From NCBI GenBank assembly GCA_000442125.1, contig KE546975.1:124001-188000 (forward strand): DNA of 64,000 nt, written 5' to 3'. The stretch is from Opeltia flavorubescens. Taxonomy: Eukaryota > Ascomycota > Lecanoromycetes > Teloschistales > Teloschistaceae. The notes below the pieces were generated by a model. That model was not told the DNA's origin and did not search any database. It was given only the letters and a program-made list of their open reading frames with translations. This document shows, piece after piece, positions 42,760 through 56,700 of this stretch (position 1 is its first letter; each line of letters starts with the position of its first letter). The translations under genes and the position numbers were made by a program.

Positions 42760-44780
42760 TTACGCTTTCGCCGTTTTCTTCCCTCCACCACTGATTTTCT
42801 TCATAACACCCATCCCCTTCTTCAAAAACCCCAGCTTACTCTTTTTCTTCTCCTCACCCTCCCCAACCACTGCCTCCACATTCCCTCCAGCTCCAGCTCC
42901 ACCCGCACTCCCCGCCCCAAGAGTCTCACTACTACTCCCCCCACTCTCATTTCCCCCCTTCTTATCTCCCCCTCCCTTCCCTCCACCACCTCCACGTCGT
43001 TCACACCTCATCCCCCAAAGCCACCCCACCATCTCCCCCATCGTCGGCCGCGCGATCAACTCCTCAAGCCCCCTAACAAAAAACCCCTCTCCCTCCAACC
43101 AAGCCATAAGATTCGCAAGACTAATAAGATCGCCTCCACTCTCATAAAACGAGCTTTCGAGGTTAAGGATGAAGGATTTTTTATTCTGCGCAGAGACGGG
43201 GAGGACAATACGCCATGCCCTAGCAAGTGTGTCGGCGAGGGTTGTGATCTCCCTGCGCGTTTGGAGCGGGGAAGTGCGGAGGAGGTGTTCGAGTGATTCG
43301 GTGGAGGAGTTGTTGCGGTTGTTATTACCGCTAGCGGGGTTGATATTCGACGTTGGTGGCGGAGCGGAGCGTTGGTATTGAGTAAGTGCCACCGAGATTG
43401 AAGAGTGCGATATCACATCCATAAGGCTAGACGTAGGGTGTCGGACGAGGTTTGTAGCGATAGAAGCACAACTATCAAGCGCATGCTGCACAAACGTCCT
43501 CGTCATAATCCCATCATCCACAAACCCCAGTGAAATCTCAATCTCCCCCTGTCCCTTCGGAGAAGATACGAGGGATAAATCCGCAAGGTTCTCCTGTGCG
43601 CCTTGCGCGCCGAATGTATAGCTGATGCGATCGAGGCAAAGTTCGTTTTCTGTAGCGAGGTTCTGGTGCTGGACGATGGTGCTGAAGTATGTCCATTCAG
43701 GCCAGGAAGTGCAAGATTGGATGATATCGCGGAACCCGAGGGATTCGTACGGCATACCTGCTACAGATTGCGATTGTACTTTCCTTAACAGTTCCAGGGC
43801 TGTGAGTTTCGGCGCCAGGGTGATGCGCACAGGGATGATGTTTAAGCAAGGCCCGACGATGGATTCGACGCCGTCGAGGGGGACGTTACGGCCTGAGATG
43901 ACGTTTCCGAACACGATGTCCGAGGAGCCGGAGAGCTGGGCGAGGGTCAACGCCCACGCGGCTTTGAAGATGGTGGCTTCGGTGATGTTGCGGGAAGTGA
44001 GGGTGGGGAGTTTGACGGTTTGTTTAAGAGTGATGGGGAGGAGGTTGTGGGTGGAGTAATTGGGGGATTGGCGAGGGATGATTTCGGTCATGGTTGAGGA
44101 ATCGAGGAGGCCGCGCCAGTAGTCGTGAGTGGCGCGATTGGTGGTGCTGAGAGCTTCTGAGACGTAGCTCGAGAAGCGTGGGGAGCGGTAAAGATCTTTG
44201 CCTTCGTAGGCGGCGCGGAAGGAGTCGAGGATTAGTGGTAGGCAGATTCCATCATATTGGGCGTGCGAAAGGCGAAGAATGATGCGATGAGCTCTGCTCC
44301 CGATTTTCCGAACAACGGTAAACTGAGTGTAAGGTTCGCCAAGTCGAGGTGAAAGCGACTGGCTGACACTACGTAGCTCGGTGGTAAAGGTATCAAAGTC
44401 TTTGTCGGTATCGAATACTTGCACTTGAGGTTGTAGAGTCCGGAGAACGACCTGTAAAAATCTGTTTCCACATGGCACGAAGACCGTCCGCAGGATATCG
44501 AAATTCTCAACAAGTTTGAATGCAGCTTTCCTGAGGCGTGCGATATCCAAATTCCCCTCGCCATCGAAGGTGAAGTAATTCAACATCCACCGCGACTCAA
44601 TTAGAGTCCCTGTGACAGCCAGGGCCTGGAAATCCGTTACCGGGAAAGCATCAACGATACCACCACGGAAGATACCAATCTTGGGACAGACATAGTTCTG
44701 CAAGAAATCCTCCACGCTGCTAGTTTGAAGAAGGGAGAAGGGTTTGATTAGATCGTCTTCCACATCGCCAGCTTCGGTCT
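42760..44780 (-). other. NRPS C-terminal condensation-like (CT) domain, degenerate T and Gly/Lys tail
   Basis: CT motif LSHAQYDGICLP at ~44246-44275 is expected to cyclise and release the peptide. The following carrier-like domain has ESGGDLISLANL at ~43111-43150, so the phosphopantetheine Ser position is Leu. The last ~80 residues are Gly-rich then Lys-rich (KKKSKLGFLKKGMGVMKK). Confidence 0.75.
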
Positions 44781-47700
44781 CGCTGGAGGTATCGCTCCCG
44801 TTGATAATACTTTGTTTCTTCTCTTCAGCCTTCGCAAGACAATAAACCATGTCTGAGAACACAGGAGATCCAAAGATATCCGATACTGTCAGAGAAAGAC
44901 CGACATCACGCGTAGCTTTGACGAGCTCCATAGCAAGCACCGAGTCTCCACCGAGGGCGATGAAAGAGTCATCATCATAGATCTTACCCACGGGGATATC
45001 GAGTAGTGGACTCCATAATTCTCGCAACGTTTTGGACATGGCCTCATACGAGAAAGTTTCGGTGTATGAGCTATTGCGAGATTTCCCGTCGAAGGATTTC
45101 CTGCTTCCGAAATCAAATTGATCGACTCCATGGACGGAATGATCTTCGTAATCCAGTGTAGCATCGGATCCTTGGCGGGTGCGGACAAGCTGGCCTGACC
45201 TGATCAACTGGTCAATAGTTTCACGCACCGTGTCTCTGATTAGACTTCGGTAAGCATGCGGCTCCAGACCTCTGGATGTGGCTTGTTCTTCCAATGTAGA
45301 AGCTGTATCCTCGGTCGGTGAACCAGTCTCGGCGAAGGTGGCAGTCCGTTTCGCTCTCTGGGCTGTCATGGTTGCCAGATCTGGGTCACTGGGGCCTGCT
45401 ACGACCTCATCGGAGTCTTGGTTGGAATTTTCAATCGCGGCGATGGTTTGGTTAGCCTGGTCGATGATTGTGCCCAATAATTCCGCATAAGTTCTTGTGA
45501 GTTTCTCGCCCTCCTCAACCGAGATTTCTGAGGTCCAATGTTTGATCAGAGCACCTTCATCACCAGGTGCGCTGTGAATGTTGACAGTGACAGCATACTA
45601 CATGAACTCATCAGTAAAATGTACAACGTCGCCAATTCCATGACTGAACTCACCTCAGTTGGATCAAAATCAGTAATAGGCTTAATCAATAACGCATCGC
45701 CCTCTTTATCTGCCTCTCTCGTCGAAATCTGGTTTTGGATCGAAACGGCAGTATTAAACATCGCTTCACGAGTAAAGCCAAGATCATGCTGCGTCTTCGC
45801 AAGCGAAACATGTTGATACGGAACCATATCGAGAAAATCGCTTTGCACCGTCCTCACGGTCTCCATCAAAGTCTTGCTGGGTGAGAACTTGATACGGCAA
45901 GTCAATATGTTGATGAAAAGGCCCACAGTATCTTGTATACCATCGACCGGAGCATCTCTACCTGCAGTCAAGTTACCAAAGCAGACGTCTTCTCTGGACG
46001 TGTATTGTCGAAGTACCAAGCCCCATGCAGCGAGCATGACATTGGACAAGGTGAACTCGTTCCTTCGACAGAATTGCTGGAGTTCTGGGAAACGATCGAA
46101 TTGGAGAGGGATGGCATTCAAGCGCTTCTTGCCACTAGGTGCAGCGTCCAACTTAGGCAGATAACATCTCTCGACGCCATGAAGGTAATTCTTCCAGAAG
46201 CTGTTCCCAGTGCCCTCGCCGAGACCTCCGATGTATCTGACATAGTCGGAGTAAAGTGGCTTTGGACCATCTGGCAAGCGACCCTCGTATGCCAGTGCAA
46301 GATCCCGTGCGATCAAGGCTGGCGAGCCACCATCGATAACGGCATGGTTCAGTTCCAGTTTGCAGTAGACTTTCCCCGATCTTGTCGTGCAGACTGAATA
46401 TTGATGTGGAAGCATCGGCCGCCTAGTACGGTTGATATCTTGCAAAGAGACTTTGGCAAATTCCTTTTCAAAATCTTCATCTTCACAATGCAGAATTCTT
46501 GCTCCGCTAGCCACATGTTTCAGCGTGATCTGGTCGAATGCGTGACCATTGCAAACGCTGTGGGGGAAGAACGTTCGCAAGGATTGATGGTGGTCAACAA
46601 CCTTCTGCCATGCTCGCACAAGCTTGGGTACATCCACCTTGGTTGTTCCATTGGCCAGGAAGACCTCGGAAATGATAAAGTTGATATATTGGCCGGGATT
46701 TCGGATTTGCGACAGCAGCAGTCCATCTTGCGCAGGCGCCGTGACATACATGTCCTCCACTTCGTCCAGACTCTTGATACCCACTTCCGGGAAGGTTTCA
46801 GTGGTGTGTTTCTGCAAGCCGCTATAGTTGGTAGGTAATAGGGGATAATCAGATAGAGTTGCGTCAGGCTTCGACTTGGCAAGGTCGGTGACAAGACTTT
46901 TAAGAGAAGTCTGGGTTTCCTTCACCCATTTCTGTATCGCGGTCTGCTGTTGCATGTTTTTATTGTACATGAATGAGAAATTGATGTGATCATTCGATGC
47001 TCCCACCGAGATCTCGAAAAGTGCCATTCTTGCTGTTTTGGGTCCGACATCGGCTGTCAGTCGCTCCTCAAGCTCACTCTTCTCGAGGTCGAATGGTGCG
47101 AATAACGAATCATTATTACCAGATTGCTGACTTTGCCCGGTATAGTTCAGGATAATCTCCATGGGCATATGGTCGCCAAACCTCCATCGACCATCTGGTG
47201 TCAGGTAACGGTGTGCAAAGTAATCTCGCCCATTCGAAGGGATAGATCGTCTCTGATCCTTGACCCGTTTCAGAATATCAATTGCGGATAGCTCTTCACT
47301 GTCCGAAGCGAGATGAAGCGGGAAGATGGAAGTAAACCAGCCTGTCGTAGCGGTGAGATCAAGGGATGAATCCCATGCATCACGACCGTGGCTCTCGTTG
47401 AAAATGGTGGGTGTGCTTCTTTGTGGGAAGACCTGCTTGAAAGCGCGGAATAAGGCAGTCAAAAAGATCTCAACCGGTTGCGTGCGCAGGGTAACATTGG
47501 ATTTCCCAAGCACAAGTTGAGTGGTCGGCCTGTCAACAAGGAAACTTTCCATCTTCACATCGGCATAGGTGTTAGGCTGGTCGGCCATGCCCCAGAAATT
47601 CATATCGGCACGTTTGATATTGGAAAAAGGTAGGATGTTCTTGACACGTGATGCTTCTCGTTGCGTGGCGTGTGTGGTTTGCATTGTATTCCAGACCTGG

Positions 47701-50700
47701 AATGACAAGGGCTTTTCGATGGTCTCGGTTTGGAAGGTAAATAGATCCTCAAGCTGTTGGAGAATGATATTCCATGATACAACATCAATGATCAAGTGAT
47801 GCGCTACAAGCGATAGGACTTGTGCACTGTTGGTGACATTGAAGAGTTCCACCGCGAAAAGTGGCCCATTCCGAATGTCCAAACTTGATTGACTATCAGC
47901 AAGAAGCGGCAACATCTCATGCTGGTCTTGCAATTGGTGTTCCTTGAAGCGGTATGATGATGAGGCGTCTGATGTGATCCGTTGCTGCCAGTTTCCTTTC
48001 TCGTTTGGAGAAAACCTTGCTCTGAACATGGAATGTTGCTGAACAATCGTCCCTATTGCACTTTGGACGGTCGCTGTACTTGTCTTGCGTGTAAGCCGGA
48101 GAAGTTGACTTTGATTGAATCGTCCATCTCGCGTATGATCACTGGAACTTCCCGCAAGTTCAAAGTACATCCGTTGCACTGGAGACAGATCGAATGCTTC
48201 ATCGGTCTTCTCCTGCAATGATGTTTGGGTTTTGGCTTTTGAAACACCACCTTTCGAATCGACCAAACTTGCAAGTTGGAACAAAGACTTGCTCCGTAGG
48301 ATCTCCTGCAAAGAAAGGATAACACCAATCTTGCGGCATCGAGCAATCATCGACATGGCAATCAACGAATCACCACCTTGACTCATGAAGGATTTGCTAG
48401 GGTCGATATCATCGACCGAGCTATTGAACGTCGTCGCGTAGACCTCTCTGAGTTGCTGTACAGTCTCCGTGATAGGGCCTTTCTCTTGTGCGTCGTTATC
48501 ATTGGCGGTACTTTGGGCATATTGCGCATTATCGAATTTCTCGATCCACCTCTCAACTTGCTTCCTGTCCAGTTTGCCTGAGACAAGAAGTGGGATTGCA
48601 TCGACAGCGATCCACATGGCAGGGATCATGTATGGCGGCAAACGGTCAGAAACATACTCGCGTACCTCTTTGAACAGAGCTTGCGCTTTCTTTACGCGTT
48701 CGTCGCCCCGGAGTAGTACGCACTCCTTGGCTCCCGATGCCTGTGCCTCGGTGCAAAATTCCGCAAGTGACAGAGCCGCCACCAAGCGTCCTTTACCGAG
48801 ACCTGCTTTGGGTACAATAGCGACCGCGTGTCTAATATGAGGATGAAGCTCAAATTTGTGCTCAATCTCCCCAAGCTCAATTCGATTACCGTGAAGTTTG
48901 ATCTGATTGTCCTTTCGACCAATGAAGGTGAGGCTTCCGTTTTCGTTATATTTGACCAGATCACCTGTCTTGTAGATCTTCGAGAAATTAGGTGGATCAG
49001 GCCCAACGCTTGTGAGCCAATCTGGGCTTTCGATGAAAGCAGCCCTGGTTTTGACTTCATCGTGGAGATATTCGCGGGCGAGGATCGGACCTCCGAGAAG
49101 CAGCTCTCCAACGCAGCCCAAGGGTGCTAGACGATTAACATCTTGAGCGTCGGAGATCCATGCATAACCGTTGTCATGAGCGTATCCAATGTTGGACGAG
49201 TCCTTCTCCTGGGAAGTGTTGGGGTTCACAATTGAGATGACAGCGGCTTCCGTTGGCCCGTAACCATTGATCAATGTCAATGCGTCTGCCCACTTGAGCA
49301 CATTCTCTTTCGACATGGCTTCGCCACCGCATACCAAAGTCTTTAATGATGGTACGGCAGCAGGTTCGATAAGATTAGCTACTGATGGCGTCAAGAAGGC
49401 CCATGTAGCTTGCAAGCCGGTAATAGCTGCAGCAAGATCCGCCATCTTGGCTTCGTTATTGGGCACGCACACCGTTCCACCCATTGTCAATGGCGAAAGA
49501 TTCTCCATCAGACCGACATCAAAGGTCACCGATGCGAAATTGAAAACTCGCGAGTCCGGAAGCATTTGCATGGATTCAGAGTAGGCCACTGAACTAGAGC
49601 AGAAGGCTCGATGCTCGACCACCACGCCTTTCGGACGTCCAGTGGAGCCGGAGGTGAAAATGACATAGGCGGTGTTGCTGCTCTCCGCCTCAAGAAGTGT
49701 CGCGTCACTGCCATCATCGCTCTCGAGATTGCTCATGGTCGCCTCATCCACGGGGAAGACCGTTTCAATCATTGATGAGTATCGTTCCTGGTAAGCTGGC
49801 GAACATAGCAACAAACTTGCTCTGGCGTCTTTGATGATCTCGGCATGACGAGTGACAGGATGTGCTGGGTCGAGGGGAACGATAGCACCACCAGCCATCA
49901 AGACGCCCATCTGCGCGACAAGCATCCATCGCGACTTGTCCATGCAGAATGGCACCAAGACCTCTGGTGATACGCCATGCTTTCGCTGTAGCTCTTTCGA
50001 AAGTTTCTCCGCATGCAAACTTAGCTCGCTGTACGTGAAATCACCATCCCAAGCACACACAGCCGGTGCATCAGGGATTCTTTCCGCTTGTTGTAAGAAG
50101 AGCTCATGAATACATTGAGTAATGACAGCTGGCTCATAATCGTTCCATCGGCGAATGAGATCAGTATCTTGCTCGCTGATGACCTGTACCTCACCCAAGG
50201 TGATATTATTATCCGACGATACTGAACATAGCTGGTTCAAAATCCGCTCCAATTGATAGAGTAGCCGCTGGACATGCCACTTTGATATGACATTCTCATT
50301 GTAATGAGCGTCCACTTCGATATTTGATTCATCTGCGTTGCACTCAACAACAAGAGGATAAGTGAAGAAGCTCGAGCCAACACCGGTATTTTGTGGGTCC
50401 CAGAGCTTCGAGGACTCACCCTGGCCCTGTGCTGTTTGGATAACAAGGAGATTTTGGAAATCACAACCCATCGCACTATCTTCGTTCAGTCTTCGAATGT
50501 TTTGCATTCCAACGTGTTGGTAAGGGATGACTTCCGCGGCCATCTGTTTGACTTTTTGTAGTAATTCCATGATGGTGGAAGATTTGTCGAGTTCGATTCT
50601 AGTAGGCACTGTAGTCAAGGTGGGTCCCAACATATCAATCACCCCATCAACTGGGATGTCACGCCCAGTCATTGTTTCGCCAAAGACGACATCGTCGCTT

Positions 50701-53700
50701 CCAGTGTGTGCGGACATCAAGATGGCCCAAGCAGCCCTGATTATGGACGGTATGGTGATACCTGTAGCTGCTGCTTTCTGTGGAAGCTTGAGACTGTACT
50801 TGAAAGTATCGGTGCTGCCATCTTGGCCACCTTCGGTTGAGGACGCTCGTGGGAAATGAATACTCTGTAAGTTGTCGAACTTCATGCGCCAGAAGCGATC
50901 TGCTACCCTGCTATCTTTGTTGGAAAGGTACTTGATGAATTGATTGTACGATACTTTGGGCGCAGGTGGCGCGTCTTCGAAAAAGATATCTTCGACTCTC
51001 TGTAGCATCTTTGGCATACTCCAGCCATCATACAGTGCATGATGGATGGACCACACAAAGAACCGTTCGGATCGTGCACCTTCGTCAACTAAAGTGAACC
51101 TCATTAATGGGGAGCCACTGTGTTCAGGTAGTCGAACCTCGGTGTCGGTAACAGCTGCTAGGTTTCCAGATGTATGCCACTCAATCTTCTCTTGTTTCAG
51201 TACGACCTGAACGAATTTGGAGTTACTGGTATGGATGATTCTGGTCCTCAAAATGTCCATGTCTTGAATGGCTCTCTCCCAAGCCGACTTGAAGGCATCG
51301 ATCTCGACCGCTTCCGGTAGACGGAATACATTGTTCGCGACATAAGCTCCAGGCTGCTTGATGGAAAGTGTGATCAATCCTTCTTGAAGAGGGCTACATG
51401 GATACGCATCGGCCAATTGATCCTTTCCAACCCGGCATTGGACTACAATCTCATCGAGTAGCTGATCAATCGAATCTACATTCGACAGTAGATCGAAAGG
51501 TTTCAAGATAGATTGGTCCCCTTCTTCCAAAAGACTACATGCAGATGCCATGTCGGCGAGTGTCGGTTTGCGGAAAATGTCGAGGACGCTTAGCGAGATC
51601 TTCTCCCTTCGAGCGGCGGCGACAAGCTTCATCGCTTGAACACTGTCACCACCGACGATGAAAAAGCTGTCATCTAGTGTGGCGGTCTCGGGCTTGAGGT
51701 TTAGAATATGCTNCCACAACTTTCGCAGACGGTTTTGCATCTCGGTAGTCGGCATGCGCTTGTGGCCTGTGTCTGCAAGTTTGAGCGGCGCCGTCTCCTC
51801 TCTCGATAATTGCGCAACCAGGCTGCAGAGACGAGTCCTATCTAGTTTCCCCGACGCTGTCCAGGGCATACGTGAGAGTGGCACGAATAAAGACGGGATC
51901 ATGTAGGCTGGCAATGCACCAGCGAGATCTGCTTTCAGTTTCCTGCACACCGACGCATTCTCCTCGGACATGGTCTGCAACAGTGGTTTCTCACCCGGAT
52001 CACCAGATTCCGTCTTTGTCGGGTTGGATGGACTGAAGAACATGGCCAACAGTCGCTTCTTGCCCGATGGCGCCACCATCTCTACAGCGCTCTGGACATC
52101 CTCTGGTAGCCTTAGCTTGACATGGTGCTCAATCTCGCCGAGCTCAATACGTAAGCCATTGAGCTTAATCTGCGTATCTTTCCGCGAGACATAGATGATA
52201 CTGCCATCGGATCTGTATCGTACCAAATCACCCGTCTTGTAAACATGTTTCGTAGCGTCACCAACAAACTCAGGACCAACCTGATCCATGAACGACGGTC
52301 GTGCAACAAAAGCTTTGGCCGTCTTTTCTTCGTTATTCAGATAGCCGCGTGCAACAGTATTACCCTCAATGATGAGTTCACCAACACTGCCAATCGGCAT
52401 CAGTTGATTATGATCCTGTGGATTGACCACCCAGCTACGAGCACCAACAGCGTGGCCAATCACACCGGGATCATCATCGACAATTCGTTTCTGCTCATCA
52501 ACCTTGATACTCGTTGTTGCAATCACCGCGCACTCGCTAGGTCCATATGCATTGACTAGGCTAGTCTTGCCGCTCCATTTTGCAATATGTCTAGCTTGCA
52601 TTGCCTCTCCTCCGGTGACAAGCACCTTCAGGCTGGGAACGTTCTCGGGATTCAGGACTTCCGCGACCGAAGGTGTCAACAAGGTCCAATTGACGGACAT
52701 GCGGCGGATGGCGCCCGATATGTCGTTCATTCGCTCCTCATCGCTAGGTATGCACACGCATGCGCCTGTCAGTAGAGAGCTAAGGATCTCCATAACTGAG
52801 GCGTCGAAGCATAGGTTGGAGAACTGTAAGACTCTTGAATCCTGATGCATGAGAATGCGCGGTGCATGCTCCGTAGCGCCGGTTGCAAATGCTTGATGAG
52901 AGATGATGGTCCCTTTTGGTAGACCAGTGGTGCCACTTGTGAAAATAAGATACGCTGCGTTGGCTGCATTGGATTTGGAAGTATCTTGCTCAAGCAAGGG
53001 CTCGTTCGCCTGTTCGAGAGAATTGCTCACTACATGCGTCGTCACACCAGGGTAGCCAGCAAATTTCTTGCTATGCTTCTTAGAAGAAAGGATCAGCTGT
53101 GCATTGACATCGCTGATGATGAACTTCAGTCGAGACTCGGGATGAGTAGGTTCCAAAGGAACAAAGGCTCCACCTGCTTGCATAATGCCCAGCATGGCTA
53201 CAATAGCCCACAATGACTTCTCGAAGCAAATGGGAACATATGACTCGGGTCCGACACCGAGAGCAGTAAGCTGTCTTGCCAAGCGTGTTGACAGCGAGAT
53301 CAATTTGGTGTATGTCAAATCTCCCTCCCACGAGCACACCGCAGGTGTCCGGATCGGGAGAATGCGTGATTGCTCGGCAATAAGGTCATGCACGCAGCAG
53401 TCGACATTCGGAAGGGGCTGGCGGTTCCATTCGAGGATCTGTTTCCTGTCATGTGCACCGCAGTAGTCAATGGCCTCGATGGTGCGTTTGGTGTCCAGGC
53501 TAGCAATCAAAGAGGCCAAGACGTGATTGAAAGTATCTGAGATACTCTTTGCTTGGCTGTCACAGATGAAGTCTGTCCAGTAATTGAAGGAGACAGCGGC
53601 TTCAGTATCGCGAACTTCGACATTGGCTGTGAGATCGTACTCGGAAGGATCGTACGCTTCCAGAACATCAAACGTCACTTCTTCATCCTTTGTCTCCTTC

Positions 53701-56700
53701 GTTGATGGCCGACGCTGGTAAGTGAAGGCGGTGTTGAAGAGAGATTTGCCTGAGAGTTGGAGTTCATGCTGCATGTCACCTAGCGAAAAGGCTTGGTGCA
53801 ACATACTTTCCGTGTAGTCGTCGCGGATTTGCTCGAGTGCATCACTGACCAGTGCATCCTTGCCACAATCCATTCGGCATACCAACATCGAGATGAAGAG
53901 GCCTACAGCATTCTCGATGCCATCGATTGGTACATCTCGTCCCGAGCTCAGATAACCAAAACAGACGTTTTCACTCCCGGTGTAAATTCGAAGAACGAGC
54001 GCCCACACGAATTGTAGGGCAGTAGAGAGTGTGATGCTGCGCTGGGTACAGAACATCTGTATTCTGGCAATGTCCTTGAGTTCTAGCTCCAATGAGCGAA
54101 GCTGTCTCTCCTCCTTAGAGCCGTCGGTCAAGGCCGGGAAATAACAAGGCTCAATGTTGTCCAGATATCGGCGCCAATAAGCAGCATCCACGTCGCGAGA
54201 TGAGCGTCGGAGGTATGCTATGTAGTCACCGTATCGAAGAGCTTCACCCAAGCTAGGGGATTGAGAAGCATACGCATTGCCAAGATCCTGGAAGATGATC
54301 GGTATCGATGTCCCGTCACAAATCGCATGACTCAATTCAAGCTTGCAGAAAGTCCGTTCACCTGTTTGGCATATTGTCAGCCGATGGTGAGGTTGAGGTT
54401 CCTCGAAGCTGATGCAAGACCTGCTTTCCAATGCTTCGACAGCGCTCGCAGCGTCGGCCTGAGCCATCTCAATCCTTGGAGACGTCTTTTTCACAACGGC
54501 TTGGTCAGTGAGACCATCGTGTGACAGACTTTCGATAAAGACTGTCCGAAGAGACGAATGCTTTTGTACAACTGCTTCCCACGCACACGCCAGTCTCTCC
54601 GAGCTGACGGGCGATGTCGGATTGACAGGGTTGACAGCAAAAGTGGCATGATACATGTACTGGCCTGTGTTCTTGATTTGGCTGAGTAGTAGGCCTTGCT
54701 GCATCGAAGAGCATCCATAGATATCTTCGAGTTCTGTCATGTCACTAACACCGATGGAAGGAAGTCTGGCTTGGATCTTATTCATGGTATCGTATGCCAA
54801 TGGAAGCAGTGGGAAGTTGCTTAACGTTGGTTGAGTATTCAAACTCAACAATGCTGACGAAGACTCCTGGATGCTGCTTTCGATTCGGGAGATCCAGTTC
54901 TGGATTTCATTTTGACGATTGGTTACTTGGGGGTAGTGAAGAGAAATCTTGAGCCGGTCGTCGGCAACTGAGGCGGAGATTTCGAACAAGGCAAATCGTG
55001 GTACTGATGCACCGATGTCGGAATCATTTGCCAAATCCTCTGCAGGCTCGAACAATGAGCTCGTATTCTTGAATGTTCTCTCTTGACCCAGGTAATTGAA
55101 GGCAATCTCAATCGGCCAGTGGTTGGAAGATCCTTGCCTTCCTTCCTCGGTGAGCATCCGATGTGCAAAATACGGACGACCATTGCTCTTGGTGCGACTT
55201 CTCTGGTCTTTGATCCAGCGAATCACACTGACCAGATCCGGCTCCTGAGCTGCCTCTGCGGGGAGAAAAACTGGACTTATTGTAGTGAACCATCCCACAG
55301 TGTGCGATAGATCATGGCTGGGATCCCAGGGTTCGCGTCCGTGAGCTTCATTGAAGATTGGCGGTGGCGCCGCCCGATCTGGAAAGCTCTGGCAGAACGA
55401 GTGCAGAATCGAGCCAAGCAGCGTGTCCACCAATTCGGTTTGCAGGGATCTGTTGCAAGGACCAAGAAGATTTCGGGTAGTTGTTTCATCAAAAGTGATG
55501 TCGGATTTCGATGTGATGCCGTAGGTATTAGTTTCTTCTCCAACGCCCCAATAAGCATAGTCGGCAGAAGGAAACTCAGCGCCTTGGAATGTGATTCGAT
55601 GAGGTTCTGTTTCCGCTCGTTCGAGCTGAAGGCGTGACCAGATCTGGAAAGGTAGAGATGGCTGAGCCATCAATTTCCGTGAGATCATCAAACTCTCGAG
55701 ATCCTCAAGAATGATACCCCAAGAGACAACATCCACAACTAGATGATGCATGACAAGCGATAGAACTTGAGAGCCAGTCTCATCAGACTCAAATAGATTG
55801 ACACCAACGACTGGGCCTGCGCGGATGTCGAGGCTTTTCTGAGTAGTTTCAATCACAGACTCAATGAACTCAGATGAACACTTCCCAGAATGCGATTTGA
55901 ATCGTAAAGCCTGCGATGTTTCTCTGCCGATAACTTGAACCCATTGACCGGTCGGATCTTCCTCAAAACGTGCCCTCAACATTGAATGCGACTTCATCAA
56001 TGCCTGGGCAGCAGCGAAGACATTATTTGCATCTTGCCTGATGTTCATTCTCAATGCGATGCTCTGGTTGAAATGTTGATAATCCTCTCCAACCCAATCA
56101 AAGAACAATCGTTGAATGGGAGATAATGAAAATGCCTCCTCGTACGCTTCCGAGAATTGGGTCGATTCTTTTGGCAACGTGACGCGTGAAGCGAGTTCTG
56201 ATAGGGATTTGCAGCGAATGATGTCCTGAACGGTCACACCCAGACCTTGTGATCGGCATTGTGATGCCACTTGAAGAGCGGAGATGGAGTCACCGCCGAG
56301 GTAGATGAAGTTTCTGTCAAGTCCAATCTGTTGCGGTGCCAGATGCAGGACTTTCGACCATATCATCTGCAGCTGTTGCTCCAATTCGGTACCCTGAACC
56401 TCGTCATCATTTGAATCGGTGCCCGATATCGTCCGGAAGACGTCCCCATTCATGTCTTCGATCCAGGTCTTCACTCTTCTGCGATCAAGCTTTCCGCTTG
56501 GTAAGAGGGGTATATCCTTTAGCAGGACCCAATTACTTGGTACCATGTACGGTGGCAACCGGCTTGTCAGGCAGTCCTTGGCCGATCTGATTTGAGGTTC
56601 GGCGTCTTTGCGGGCGATAGCTTGCAGGCCTTCGTGCTCAATATGTGGATGTGCTTGTTCTTTGAATGCAAGAACACCCACCAGCTTCTTTTCGTACACG

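Noticed and set aside
42790-45490. Plus-strand frames over the NRPS C-terminal exon
   Set aside because: They are antisense shadows of the NRPS reading frame, caused by its low-complexity Gly/Lys/Ser composition.
45546-45653. Apparent NRPS C-terminus ending TAHLVMKVL at 45546
   Set aside because: This is read-through of a 56-base GT-AG intron; splicing joins FDPTE to YAVTVNIHSAP and continues in frame to 42760.
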